64,000 nucleotides of DNA, taken from positions 682,001 through 746,000 of the forward strand of contig CP021227.1 of NCBI GenBank assembly GCA_003999685.1. Reading direction: 5' to 3'. The translations under genes were made by a program, and so were the position numbers. How positions within the stretch are numbered: the first letter of the stretch is position 1; each line of letters opens with the position of its first letter. Of the stretch, positions 36,301 through 48,735 are shown piece after piece. This DNA comes from Taiwanofungus camphoratus (lineage: Eukaryota; Basidiomycota; Agaricomycetes; Polyporales; Taiwanofungaceae). The notes under the pieces are model-generated. The model saw nothing but the letters and a program-made list of their open reading frames with translations, was not told where the DNA came from and searched no databases.

Positions 36301-36956
36301 TGGGCGTAAGTGTCGTGCTTGTGGCAGTGGCAGACGCAGACGACTGATGTCGGTCATGCTCCCGCGCTGCCAGGTGGGGGTGCGGGTAGTATTCCGATTA
36401 CCTGTACGTCGGGATCAACACGCAGGTGAAGTGAGTCCTCCCTTGCGGCGTGATGTGGTATTGCATCTGACGGCGCGCCAGCACGAGGATCGGGATCTTC
36501 TCGCAGTGGTGGGTGCGCACGCGCTACCCGCGTTCGTTCACCAAGAACAAGTACGTCTGCCAGGACTCCGCAGGACTCCGCGCGACTGCGACTGCGCCAA
36601 GCGCCTTCTGACGAAACACCAACAGCTACATCGTCGCGGCGGCGATGGACGGCGGGACGCAGGTGGTGCTGTTCATCCTCAGCTTTGTGCGCCGTGTCCA
36701 CCCGATGTCGCGCTACGCGGCATCTGACTGACTGACTGCCTGTCGCTCTTCCTCCGCGGTGCTGCGCGGCGCATTGTGCGCACGGGCGATATTCGGCGCG
36801 GCCGGCAACGCACACGCGTTCCCGCCGTGGTTGGGCAACGGTACGTTTCACGCGCACCGCGCCCTTAGGAGGCTCTAGCTCACTTTGACACTTTGGGTTC
36901 TTGCGACCGAAGACCTCAACCTTTCTGCCGACCGCTGTGTGCTGCCGCCACGATAA
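33387..36956 (+). pseudogene. Oligopeptide transporter (OPT) paralogue, decayed
   Basis: Same family and same intron positions as the copy at 12797-16114, and it runs to the matching C-terminus (NLSADRCVLPPR). Lesions seen: the ATG at 33387 (MADVVQ) is out of frame with the conserved ERFANDEATEDEYRVEEAYE; about one base is missing near 34228-34233 in the GYG-AG stretch; an extra base near 34450 brings a TGA into CWEI-FPE; TGA near 34961 just before a donor; TAG near 35636 in YGG-PMSQG. Between lesions the protein is well conserved (NPGPFN, KEHVAIIIMSS, QAKQFPFMSQAIF, VTFCMQ, SGTRLWSGQNAQSY), so inactivation is recent. The 36-37 kb part is more GC-rich than the rest. A functional product is unlikely. 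Confidence 0.88.
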
Positions 36957-38317
36957 GATGCTTCTTCGCTCGGATCTTGGCGTCGCGTTGGATATCTTGT
37001 AGGCATGTGCGAAGTGTACCATAGATACGAGATAGCCCTGACTGATCTACGAGCGGGACCCATCGTGACCCGACGGAACTTGTGCGCTGTGCTGAGCGCC
37101 TTGGCGTTAGCCCACTTGCCTCGGATTGCTGACGTTCACTCACTCTTTTTTGCATTGGCGAAGGGTGGTCATGTGGCTTGCCAACTTCTGTTTAACTTAT
37201 TGGCATAAGTATGGCTCGAATTGCAGCTGTGCCCTGCGTCGGGTGTCGTCTCAACTGCAGACACAGTCATTCCTGCTGCTGCTTATATTCCTGTCAGCAT
37301 TGCATCATTCAGTCGGAACGGTGGAACCCACGGCAATTTGAAGTTGGAATCAAGTATTAAACGGGTACATTGATTGATATATGCAGCATTCCCGAGGCCA
37401 TTGAGGCTTGCATGTCTGCGAGACCTGCCGGTACGACTGCGATCGCGCGAGCTGGCATTCGCCGACAGCTGATTGCTTCTTCTGCTGGGGCTCGTAGCTG
37501 CCCTTGAAGTCCGTGTGCTAGACAAAGAGCGTCCGTCGTCAACAGTTGCGAAGGCCAGTAAAGTCCGGTGCAACCGAGATGACATGTGAACACGCGAATG
37601 ACAGGAAAAGAGGCCTTCGCCTCCTGCGTCGCCTCGGAGCCTTGCCCTGCACTTGCATCCGCTCGTCAGCACCCACGAAAACCCCGCTCTGAGACGAGTT
37701 GCACTGACACTGATGGCAGTTGTTGCGCGCACCGCAACGCCCCCGCGGTCCTTATCGCCCAGGAGGGGCACGTCCTGCGGGCGGCGGGCTCGGTGCCCGA
37801 CGCGCGCTCTGTGAGCGGCTTGGCGAGTTACCTCGAGCGTGTTGCTCAGCGCAGCCTCCTGCCCACACCGCCATCGCTCCGCTGCTGACCGTGCTGCGCA
37901 CACCCTTGCCCCTGCTCTTCCTGGACAACGCCGTATTGGTAACCAGCCTGGCCATCCCGCTCCCCGCCAGACATATTCGGGCGTGCTGTCACCACACACG
38001 TCCTCAGCCCTCAGATCTCAAGCATCACGCTCTACAAACCCCATGGCACGGCCCTGTCCTCCCGCGTCCGTCGCCCCTGCAAACTGGACCCATGCCTCCC
38101 TCCTCTCGGTCGGCACCCACCTCGCAAAGCGCACGGATATGCCCCCACCCCCCGAAGGCGTAATGCCTAGCGTCGCCACAAGGCGCAAGCATGAGCCTGC
38201 TGTCTTGTTGGGTGTTTGCAGGACAGCCAGGGACATCCAGTGCCCATGCTTGCTGGCCCTAACGTGATGATGCCACTTTACCTGGGCCGCTCCCCTCTCG
38301 AGGTGTTCTTCTGGAGG
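36957..38317. other. Intergenic, no supported gene
   Basis: GC-rich; overlapping open frames on both strands at 37283-38267 look like compositional artefacts (Arg/Ala/Ser/Pro-rich, no motif). Near 38270 the base composition changes abruptly to AT-rich. Confidence 0.4.
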
Positions 38318-38640
38318 TTATGGCCCCACTGGTCTGTCAAGCTGCACCCTTGAGGAAACATTTCCATTCACAATGCATATGTAGCTAAATTTTTCCCACT
38401 GTAGGAGTTTGCTTTTATGCAGAGCAGGTGTGCTTACATAGACTACTATGGGTGCATGGTCTGATGCATATTGTTGGTTTGTTATAACAGCCTCTTCATT
38501 GGAGTATCTGTTTTGTGTCTCTGTCCCGGGCTTGTCTTTGCACTTCTGACATTCTGCACAATACATTTCTCCAGTGTTCTTCATCTTGGTTGTGATAAAG
38601 TTGGCTTCATTATTAGATGCAAGGGTATCAGCCCTCTGAA
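38318..38640 (-). pseudogene. Possible coding remnant in AT-rich island
   Basis: A minus-strand frame reads KNTGEMYCAECQKCKDKPGT and continues through ITNQQYASDHAPIVVYV and LQWEKFSYICIVNG. It carries a CxxCxxC cluster and protein-like composition, shares the AT-rich composition of the NACHT gene, and has no clear start or splice partner. It may be a fragment of a mobile or lineage-specific gene. Family not recognised. Confidence 0.25.
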
Positions 38641-39160
38641 GGGTGTGATCTAAGGTATGTCACAGGAGCCATAATGGGTCCAGTCTAAAGTGGGGGGCTT
38701 AAGTGAGCTACACTGTTAAGCACAAGGGAATGAAAAACCTGATGTTACAGAAGAGCCTCTGACATTACTTGAATGTTTAAGAGGGGTCTGATCCAATCAC
38801 TTACAAACAGGGGTCCCATTTCTGACTGTATACCTTCAGTATTGTCATTCAACCTCTGAAGGTTCTGACAGTCGGCTAGTTGCATGTCAATTATATTCAA
38901 ACAATCACAGTTGCCAATGGTGTACATTTACATACATGCTGCTCATAGATACTAAGACAAAGTACTGAAAATGACATATATGTGAACATGAGTATTGATG
39001 GGAATGAGTCCAGAAATGAAGAGCAGTAAAATTCTGCAACTAAGTCATATTTATTGCCCTGAGATGATGCATCTGTAATACTATTGATTGGGTATTGAAT
39101 CAGCAAGTCTACTGCACTGATGACTTCATGAAACAAATACCTGTAGTTGAGTTATGTGCT
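38641..39160. other. AT-rich non-coding stretch
   Basis: Strongly AT-rich with no protein-like frame. It is the 3' flank of the NACHT-ankyrin gene. Confidence 0.4.
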
Positions 39161-41019
39161 TCACTCAAGAGTTGCATCTGCCCCTCTGTCAAGCAGCAGC
39201 TGCACAATTGACTCATAACCTCCAGAGCATGCTGCCTGCAATACACTGCCATAGTGTCCACCCTGCACATTGACATCTGCTCCTCTGTCAAGCAGCAGCT
39301 GCACAATTGACTCATGACCTCCAGAGCATGCTGCCTGCATTGCACTGCCATAGTCTTCAACCTGCACATTGACAATCACATTATCATCAAGTAGATGCTT
39401 TGTGATTGGATATACTCCTGGTCCAAGTAGCTTTGTGTTGACATAAGCTGCTATATCCAGATTAATCTTGTCTGTCTGCATAGCAACTTGACAAGCATTT
39501 GTTTTGGCAAGATAATTGTCAATATCAGAGTCTGGTCGACTGGTCACCAGAATATGCAAATGATCAATCTTCTGATCATTCAGATGCTTGATGAAGTTTT
39601 GCAAAATGATGCTTTTCTCTTCACATTCTTCCAAGGCATCAAGAACAATGAATAACTGTGCTGATTTTGTAAAATCTGCAATGATATGATCCAAAAGTTG
39701 AGCAAGATCACTGGGTTTAGGTTGTTGTTGCCCATCATGATTTTGGGCATAAAGTGCTTCTAGCTTTCCTAGCATAGCTCTATGCTGAAGAATGAGCTGT
39801 TTGATCAGAGATGAGAGTAGCTTCTTGTACTGCTGTATCTCTGTGTCTCTGAAGTTGAAGTAAAAATAGACAACTGCAGCTTGAGGTTCATATTTCTTCT
39901 TCAGGTCTTCAATAATGGCAGAGCTTAACATTTTTCAGTGCAAGTACAATCAATGTACACATGAGATCATACCATAAAACACTTTTGCCACATCCAGCTG
40001 TGATTATGTTCAGTTAATGAGAATCAGACATTAGAATTGAATGCTTACTCATTCCATGCAGCCACAAAATTGAGTTTGAAGTCTTTTGCCAAGATTTATA
40101 TTCATCAATGTCAAGAAACCAATTTCCAGTATCTCTCTGCTGCTTTGCATTTACTTCATTGTGATGAACAGAGTGGTCTAGCTGTGTGAGCCAGTTCAAG
40201 ATCTTATGGTGCTGATCATCTGTTTATGTCCATTGTCAATCTCTGGATGTGAAAATACAAAAACAAAAAAAACCTACTCAGTGCAATCTTTTGAATCTCA
40301 TTCACTTTGTCTTTCATCTCCAACAAAGTATCCCTTAAGACCTTGATCAGAACATGCAGATTTCAAAAAAATCAATTCATACAGTTGATCCAATGGTATC
40401 ATTGAATTGAGAGCTTGTTGTAAAGCTCTGATTTTGTCCAGCTCTCTTTGAATTTCATCCTTTTGAAATGGCCATTTCAATGCTGCTTTTGCCCAGTAAA
40501 CGAATCTTCTCTTCAGCTCCTGTTTTTCATGGGTCCAAGCAGCTTCTCATGCAATTTTTTCAAGTTTTCAATATAACATCCCAGATCTTCAATGCAAAGT
40601 AGAATTGCTCAGTTCCACTTTCTTACTGTGCAAATGAAATCAACACACCATTCCGGATCTCAGACACACCGAGCACATCGGCACCTCTCTCCCTGACATC
40701 TGTGCTAGTTTCATTTCTCATCCTGACCACTACCTCCAGTAACTGCTTCAACCTCAACTTTTCGGATGTCTCAGAACTGTGTCTGCTGGCTGATTCCTCA
40801 ACATTCTCGAGATAGAACTTCAAGAGTTCAATCTCATGTTGGAGCTTCTGGATATCGTCAGGCGCATTCTTGACAGCTTGTGCATACTCGACGCAAATTT
40901 TCGAGATCGAACCAGTCAACTGGATCACGGAGATGATGCTCGCTACAGATCTTTGTTTAACATGGTCACACTGAATGGTAACTAAGGCTCCACTCACAAG
41001 CAAGACCAATCGTTGCCAT
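39161..41019 (-). CDS. NACHT-ankyrin STAND protein (NLR-like), probably disrupted
   Basis: Fungal Nod-like-receptor architecture, a class tied to non-self recognition and regulated cell death. Minus strand. Exon 1 (40998-41019) and exon 2 from 40942 give MATIGLASSIISVIQLTG, the usual helical N-terminal domain of fungal STANDs, followed by KNAPDDIQKLQHEIELLKFYLENVEE. Further on: KWPFQKDEIQRELDKI, then GNWFLDIDEYKSW, a Walker A motif GMTGCGKS formed across an intron near 40008, Walker B LFIVLDALEECEE, the sensor VTSRPDSDID, and two near-identical ankyrin repeats ending LLLDRGADATLE. A run of A's near 40523-40527 breaks the frame between KLHEKLLGPM and the following LKRRFVYWAK, so it is either a pseudogene or needs an unseen splice. 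Only two ankyrin units remain, so it may be 3'-shortened. AT-rich and unlike neighbours in codon use. Confidence 0.75.
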
Positions 41020-44000
41020 TGTAGTTAGCGTTGAGAACGGGGAAAGTCGAAATCGATAGTCAACGTTGTTCGATGACGGAAGCAAGTAAACAGACTAATG
41101 GGAGGATGGTGAAGTGAGGACGAGCTTACGAGTACGAGTGCCACTGGCAAGGCGCTTGCTCTATCGATATCGATCGCACAGCCTTGCAGACATAGCAATG
41201 CAGACGCGCAGGGAACGGGGCCCGAATACACACCGCATGTATATTTACAGGTTCGAGCGCTTTACGACTCGGATGCCTTCAGAGCTCTTATGATTTACGG
41301 CAACGTATCAGTATCACCATAGCACATTCAGATTCGCCCTACATGACAATGCAATGCTTCGTCACCGTCTTGTCTTTTCGCAGACACTATAGTGAGGAGC
41401 GTGCAACTGCTCGACCCTTGACGTTTATCTTGACGCCTCCGAGTTCGACCTGATAAGGTTCGAAGTGGCGAACACGTTTCTTCGGACATCTGCATTCAAG
41501 TGCGTGCGAGTCTTCGAACGGACGCTGGTGAAGTGCGATAGTAGGTCTTAATCCTATGCGACCAGGGCAGTTAGTCGCACGCTGCCACATTGGCTCCGTG
41601 CTCGGAATAACGCGTCTGGACAATTTCAGTGGTGGCACTAAGCCGTGCGCTGCGGGGCGGTCCTCCTAGTATACAGTGCGCAATGTCTCACGAAACGATC
41701 TCTAGAACTTTGCCGTGTCTACCGGTGTCCATGGACATATGTGGGTGAATATCTGCGCTACATAGTAGAATCAGTAAACACTAGAACAATGAGACACTGC
41801 AATTCATTCATACCTAACTCACGATGCGGCGCTAGCAAACCTGGCCGTGGAAACCCCGTTCAATTACCGGGTTCACCCTTGAGCGTCGTTGTGTCCCTTC
41901 GATGCTCATACCTTTTGCATCCCTCGCTGAAGGGACGTGACTGGGCCTTGTGGCGTTTGCGCATCATGCGCGCGCGAACGGCGTCTCGCACCGAAGCACA
42001 CGCGCGCAAGATGCCCAAGAGGGCCGCTCGTCCCATCAGGTCATCGTCCTCCAAGTCCCGCAGTCATCATGGACTCGATTCTAAGGCCCCAGCTGTGTTG
42101 TGATGGTCTCCGCCGCGCATATGCCTCGTCGGTACGCCGACTAATAAAGCACTGGCGTTGGGGCCGTTGCAAGACCTCATTGGCCTGAGGGGGAAACAAG
42201 CAGATCGGAGGATATCCGCGCAAGTCGGAGCATACTCGGCGCCCGCTGTGCCAGTAAGCTGATCGCGTCGCGGTGGCTGTATGCGAGGGACCGGAGACGC
42301 GTCAGCGGTCGGTGTGCGTCGTGTCAATATCGTCTCGAGACGCTCGACGAGGTGCTGTTTTCACGCGGGAGAATACGAGTCGGGTGCCAGGAGACTGATA
42401 CATTGCTATGTTGCGAGGCCCGCCTGCATTTTCTCCCGAGCCTACAGCTGCCTCTATGGCGCATGTCCTACCAGCCAGTCCCCCGCGCTCGTTCAGAAGC
42501 TGGCGGACGGACATTGGTCACTGTCGGCGCAGACGCATATCAAACCGCCAGATATATGCGTGTACAGTTCAGAGGTGCACTTCTTGATCCATGCTAGCGT
42601 CAACGCTGACCTCCACGCCTACGCACATCGCAGGCTTACAATGGCCGAACGAAGCGGGACATGGCGAGGCATGCTCGGACCTCCAATTCCCACTTGAACA
42701 TCCCGGCGCCCATGTGCAAGCCGTAACCCGCCTGCTGGGCTCACCGCACATCTTTATCCATGATCGGGGACGCGAGTGGGCGCTAGTGCCGTTGCATAGC
42801 CCTGAGGGGCGGACAGCGCATACACAAGAGGCGTTGGCAAGCGTCTGCAACCAGGACATAGGCTCCATGCTCGTTAGCGGGACATTATGCTCAGAGGCGG
42901 GAAGCACGTACTACGCAGACCACTCTACCCGATTCGGAATCTGCTGCGATAGGGTAGCGGATCCGACGAGGGTTAAGTAGACGTGATTGAGCGTGGGGGT
43001 GCACTGAGGCACCGTCCGCCATCCACCGCCCGTGGTGAGATGACCGCCATCACGAGTGTGCGCACGCCGCCCGCACACACTGGGGGACGCCACAATGTGC
43101 CAGTTGTTTGCCTCCCGTCAATCGTTGAATGTCGAGCGTCAAGGGAGTTGTGGAGCGAGTTGAGAGCACGCTGGAGGCACGAGTGTGTCGTATTCCGAGG
43201 CCTGCAATAACGTTGTTTAGAACCATGTGCGTTATTCAGTCAAGCGTGCGCATTCGCCCTCGTGTACGCGCCCCGCTCTTGCTCGTCCTCTGCACCCAAT
43301 TTCAGTCTTCTCTGATGCCTCGCACTGTGCTATCAGGTGTTTCGCTGTCGCCCGCACATGGACTGATCGCGAGGCCCGTCTCGGCTGACGACGTACCACC
43401 CTTATGACTTGCCGGAACAGAGCGGTACCACCGGGGATGCAAAGGGTCTGGAGATCCTGCGAGTGCGCCTGTGCGCAGTCATTTCTGATAGTTGGGATCA
43501 AGAAAGGAGGGCGGTGGTTGCGGCTGACTTCAGACCAGCGGGGATGCGCATCCTCATCGCGTGCACAACGCGCGAGGACAGCCGGCCGCGTCCGGCTCTG
43601 GGATGTATCTGTTGCGAGGTTGGCCTTGACGCTGACGACGGACGAGCTGGCATAGCGCCAGATATAGACGCGCTCTGGCTCCGAGGCTCAGAATCAGAGA
43701 ATCCAATGCGAAGAGATCTCCAGTAAGACGGCGGAACGGTGCGCGATCACATGCCCTGCCGGTCTATTTTTACCCACGTCTCACCCGTGACCGCACCTGT
43801 TTATTCACATGACGATCGTTTCTTGCTGTCCATTCCGTTCCGAGAGGGGTATCGACATGGCTGCCACAGCCATCATCCGATATAAGAACAACCAGCTGGC
43901 GTTGCGTATGAATCAGATCCCACCTTCGAGGTGCAACAGGCTACGAGCCGACACTTACTGACAGGTTTCGAGTCTGTCTGGGCGACACGACGCGCGGTGC

Positions 44001-44956
44001 TTCCGTGAAGCAACACACTGCTCTTCGCAGCTTGGACGTATTCGGCCCCGAGTGCGCACGCGAAATGACACAGCAGGGAAGACATGAAAAGACGATTGTC
44101 GCACTATGCGCTGCTTGTACGCGAGCTCGACGGCGGTCAAACACAGGCATGTAGGCAGCTTGGCAGGCGTGCGATCGCAGGGGGAATCTGGAGAAATCTC
44201 TGCATCCAAGTTCACGAGCGCACGTGCTTAATAGGTACACCTGCGCTCCTCGATCGTGCAGAATGTGATCGAGAGGCCGATTGCTATGAATCAATAATTG
44301 TCCTGGCTGGTCTGCCTGGCGTGACTGAAGAGGCGTCTGACACGGCGAGCGGCGGAGGCGGTTTGGCATAGGGACTCGGAGAACTTGGCTGCCTTCTCGG
44401 AGGTTCTTCGCGTGCCTCCTTAGGCCTTACCTCCTTTCTCTCGTTGTCGCTGACCAAGGCGCAAGGTTCCAGGCGAGCACTTAAATGCGTGCGCGGATCC
44501 TCTACTGGTGGTGTTTGCAGTGCTGGGCACGATCCGCACCGTCGGCCTGCCAATGGTCGCGACGCGATGCAGCTTTTGTGACCTTTGTTAGAACCAAACG
44601 CACAGTGCATGGATGTAGTCCGTTGCGCGCAGAGATCGTTATCTCGTCTTGCTCACCAACTACACGTCCCGATTTGAATTCCGCACTGGAATCCACTCCA
44701 CGCGCGGCCTCATGGCTGTAGGTACGCGTACGGCGCAACGGCGATGGTGCCTGGCTCAGGTCCGCGCGCAAAATCAGAGCACCCGCACACGATCCAGCGC
44801 TAGATCCGGGGAACTGTGGGGACGGGCGCGGGGAAAGCCTGGGGAACCCGCCCCCGCGTCACATGCCCTGCGACGCGCGTCGGTGCACTCTCTGCGAGAA
44901 ACGACACGCGGGGAAGCGACGATTGGCCTGGGCGGCCGTGGCCGATCATCAACGCC
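41020..44956. other. 4 kb GC-rich region, no supported gene
   Basis: Numerous overlapping open frames on both strands (for example 42281-42697 +, 42569-42907 -, 43941-44369 -) come from high GC and lack recognisable motifs, hydrophobic segments or splice structure. It may be decayed sequence. Confidence 0.4.
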
Positions 44957-44963
44957 TATAAAG
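44957..44963 (+). promoter_or_regulatory. TATA box of MFS transporter
   Basis: TATAAAG in a GC-rich setting, about 100 bp before the ATG at 45064. Inferred from sequence and distance. Confidence 0.5.
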
Positions 44964-45063
44964 CCTCCATGTGCGCGGGAGCAGTAGCATTCTGTGTTTC
45001 CCCGCTGCGAGTCCAGTCGCACGTCTATTTTTGCTGCGACCAGGAAGACCGACCAGCGACGCG

Positions 45064-47233
45064 ATGGCCGCTGGCGCTGCGGCGAGCACGGGCGCAAGCG
45101 CAAACATTGCGCACCTCATCAACCCGAGTAAGAAGTGGTGCAACAACTGGCGGTGAGTAGCAACATGCCCGTTACTGCGTGCGCCCACGAGCGTCTGATG
45201 CGAGATTTTCATTTTTTGTGCACCAGGCTGATTCGCCTGCATCCGTGGATTGTCCTGCTGTGAGTATGCGTTCAAAGTTTCTGTCTGACAGCATCGAGCC
45301 CTGACATGTGCCCGTTCATTCCTCCTCCCTTGACAGCCTCATCACCGCGTCAACAAGTGGCTTCGACAACAGCCTGATGAACAGCTTCCAGTCTCTACCC
45401 CAGTGGGAGAACTACTTTAACAACCCCCAGGGCGGAAAGCTCGGCCTACTGAACGCCATCCAGGTGCGTGCGCCGCGTTTTTGTGGATATACGCCATGAC
45501 TCACCTCAGCGAGACAGAACATTGGCTCGCCCGCGGGATACCCGTTCGCGCCCTACTTTTCTGACGGGTTCGGACGCCGGCCGACGATCTGGTTCGACGC
45601 GACGATCATGCTCGTGGGCGTCGCGGTGCAAACTGCCGCGCACAACCTGGGCATGTTCATCGGCGCAAGGTCGGTAGATCCTGGCGAGCTTGTGTATTTT
45701 GGAAGACTGACAGCGTGGACCGGTTCTGTATCGGCTTCGGACTGACATTTGCCGGTAAGAGATGGGCAATTTTCAATTTTTTCGAAAAGTGACTGACAAT
45801 CAGTTTAGCGAATGCTGCGCCGATGCTTGTCACGGAAATCTCGTACCCCTCATACCGCGCACAGCTCACCTCGCTGTACAACTCCCTCTGGTACTCTGGT
45901 AACATCATGTAAGCCCTTTCCCTCCCCCCCCCCAATCTGCCAATCGTACTAACATCGTACCCGTTGTCTCCAGCGCGTCTTGGACGACGTACGGCACAGA
46001 GCACATCGCGAATACATGGTCGTGGCGCATCCCCTCCCTGTTGCAGGGCCTGCCATCCATCTTCCAGTTCTTCCTCGTGCTCCTCGCGCCGGAGAGCCCG
46101 CGGTGGCTCCTCTCGAAAGGGCGCGATGCGCAGGCGCTCAAGGTCCTCGCATACTACCACGCGGACGGAGACGAGCTCGACCCCCTCGTGCAGTACGAGT
46201 TCCAGGAGATCAGGGCCGCGCTCCAGCTGGATCGAGAATGTGCGTGTACATGTGTAGCATGGCTTACGACGGGTATGCTGACTTGTTGGGGGATTCAGCA
46301 TCGAAGAATGTTGGGTGGAAGAGTCTGTTCTCGACCTCGGGCAACAGGAAGCGGATGCTCCTTATTATTGCAATCGCGTGGTTCTCGCAGTGGTCCGGGA
46401 ACGGCCTCGTCTCGTTCTACCTCAACAAAGTCTTCGATGCCATCAACATCACGAACCCTACTGACCAGCTGCTCATTACCGGGTAGGTATATCTTCTTTG
46501 CCATGCCTCTCGCACTGTGATGTTCACCGACTCATTTAAACCACTTGCCGGATAGAATTTTAGCCATCTGGAATTTATTCTGGGCGGTGTTCGCGTCGTT
46601 CATGATTAACCGCGCCGGACGCAGGGTTCTATTCTTGACATCAGCAGGTGGCATGATCGTATTCTTCTCGATGTAGACGGTCTGCTCCGTGCGCTTCGCG
46701 ATCACGCAGAACCCGCAGGTCGCGCATGCTATCATCGCGTTCATCTTCCTCTTCTACGCCGCATACGAGTGAGCCGTTCGTGTCCTGTTCCGCGCGGTGG
46801 GTGACTACCCTGGAGGGGGAGGGCAGCTTGGCGTTCACGCCTCTGATCGTGTCATATACGGTCGAAATCCTGCCGTACTCGCTGCGTGCGAAGGGCTTCA
46901 ACGTGTTCAACTTCGTCATCTCCGTCGCGCTCATCTTCAATCAGTACGTCAACCCGATCGCGCTCAGAAACATCGCGTGGAAGTACTACGTACGTCGCTG
47001 CCGGCTCATTCATGTTTCTCGCTCATTGGTTTCTTGGGTGCCGCGTGCAGATCGTGTACTGCTGCTGGCTGGTGTTCGAATTCGTGTTCTTGTACTTCAT
47101 GGTGGTCGAGACGAAGAACCGGACACTCGAGGAGACCGCGGCACTGTTCGACGGCGACGACATTGCGCAGCACATTGGCCAGCCTGTGCAGGACGTCAAA
47201 CATGACGACTATGACGAAAAAGCATCTGCGTGA
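45064..47233 (+). pseudogene. MFS sugar transporter with one in-frame stop
   Basis: Major-facilitator sugar porter (hexose or lactose-permease-like) of the plasma membrane. Eleven exons: 45064-45152, 45227-45259, 45337-45463, 45518-45669, 45714-45754, 45809-45908, 45974-46239, 46299-46482, 46556-46768, 46827-46989, 47051-47233; 517 codons with consistent phases. Seen: SGFDNSLMNSFQSLP, the DGFGRRPT loop, EISYPSYRAQLTSLYNSLWY, the PESPRWLLSKGR signature, FSQWSGNGLVSFYL, NRAGRR, PYSLRAKGFNVFN and the C-terminal VVETKNRTLEETAALFDG. The only lesion is TAG at 46674-46676 (codon 371) in FFSM-TVC, a position where Gln is usual (CAG to TAG). That removes the last membrane helices. All splice sites and the frame beyond it are intact, so it is a very recent null allele or a sequencing artefact. 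Confidence 0.8.
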
Positions 47234-48735
47234 CCTGCTTATGAGCAGGATGGGTAGCAGCGGGACGTCGGGATTCTATTCCATCATTGTAATTGGGTGG
47301 TTTGGGTTTGGTAGCTTTCTGGAAGTCATGACTTGTTGATGTTCGCAGACGCACACGCGTTTCTACGATCCTCGATGTCCTGCCATTCGATGTTCGCTTC
47401 TTCGAGAGGTTGTACTTGTGCCGTATTTCACGACTGAATCTAATCCTAAATCTCAAACATCTTCTGGTCTGGTTATAAGCGGGAACGTAGGGCTGCACAG
47501 TGCAACTCACCAAAATTCGCTGTCGGGTCCAGCCCAGGTCGAGATGTCGTGTATAATCCCTTATGACGTACAGTCCACTGTCACAGATGAAGCTCTGTAG
47601 CTAAGCGTAGCGTATCGTCAGTTGCCTGCGTCGTTTCCGCGGTGATATTTCGGGTTGTTTTATCAATGCGTACCTAATGACTCGGTACTTGGCAGGTACA
47701 TCCAATTTGTATGATTGCACAGAACATCCACCATTCTTCTCGGCGTTCAGCCTGCTCCCAGGCAGTAAGTTCACCCTGAGATGATTTCCGACTGTCGGAA
47801 AGAATGCGATAGATGTCTAGAATCGGAGGTTTCTCTTGGTCATGCATCAGTAGCACAGGTATCTAAGTGGCTCTGGCGCATATGACTGACGACATTTTTC
47901 GATTCTATTTTTGAGGATAGAGCATGATCAAGAAGTGCTGGTACACGGAAGCGTTTGAAATGCGTCATGAATGGTTTCTGATACTTATCTCTGCAACGTT
48001 CCAAGTTCCGTTAGCTGGCGAAGAGTCTATATTGATCCTATCACTCAGACGCCCCGGTTCGACTTGTTCATGAAGATCAGGTCGACTTGGATCGAGGTTT
48101 TGTAAAAAGAACTTGGACCGCAGATGAGGAAACTGGTCCAGTTCCAGAAATCAAGATTCTGATCAGAGTTGTCAGTTGTTTAAAGCCTAGACATACAAAT
48201 GTAATAGGTAGCCCGCAAAGGATGGCAAATTGGTCGACCTTCCAGGTGGTCGTTCAACACGGCTCACCTACATAGGTGTGAACGTCGTGAACGTTCAACT
48301 TTCCGATGGTCTAGACGCTGAACTTGAGGCACACCGTATTCAAATTTTTTTAAAAAGTAGCGAGCGACGTAGTCCTCTTTCAAGACAGTCCACGACGACG
48401 TAGTGTCGAACCTATCTGCGGCGAGCGACACCGACTTGCTTTCATATTCGGCAACCGCCAGGGAAAGTTTCGATCATTCGAGTCTGCGCCCAATTCAATT
48501 GAAATGTATAATCGCTGATGATTCTCGACCCCACATCTTACAGCATCTGCTTGTGCTTCTACTTTGAATTTTGGACTTCCAAGGCGCGGTTGCCCAACTG
48601 AAGCAATAGGACCACATACGAAAGTCATTGGCAGAACTCTTACACTACATCCCCATCCTTCTACGTATCAGCCACACTTTCTGCGCGTTTTCGTCCTAGC
48701 TGGTTGAACCTGATCCCGCGGAGCGTCACTCTATT
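47234..48735. other. Intergenic, no supported gene
   Basis: No recognisable frame. A minus-strand frame at 48380-48628 has no motif. Confidence 0.4.

Noticed and set aside
37283-37999. 239-codon minus-strand open frame
   Set aside because: Arg/Ala/Ser-rich, overlaps long frames on the other strand, no motif; typical of GC-rich non-coding DNA.
41387-41638. 83-codon minus-strand frame (ends GGVKINVKGRAVARSSL)
   Set aside because: Protein-like in part but short, no homologue recognised, no promoter or splice context.
42281-44369. Many long frames on both strands
   Set aside because: Expected in GC-rich DNA; mutually overlapping and motif-free.
46660-46677. An 18-bp intron removing the TAG of the MFS gene
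   Set aside because: Far below the minimum intron length seen in this window (about 49 bp).
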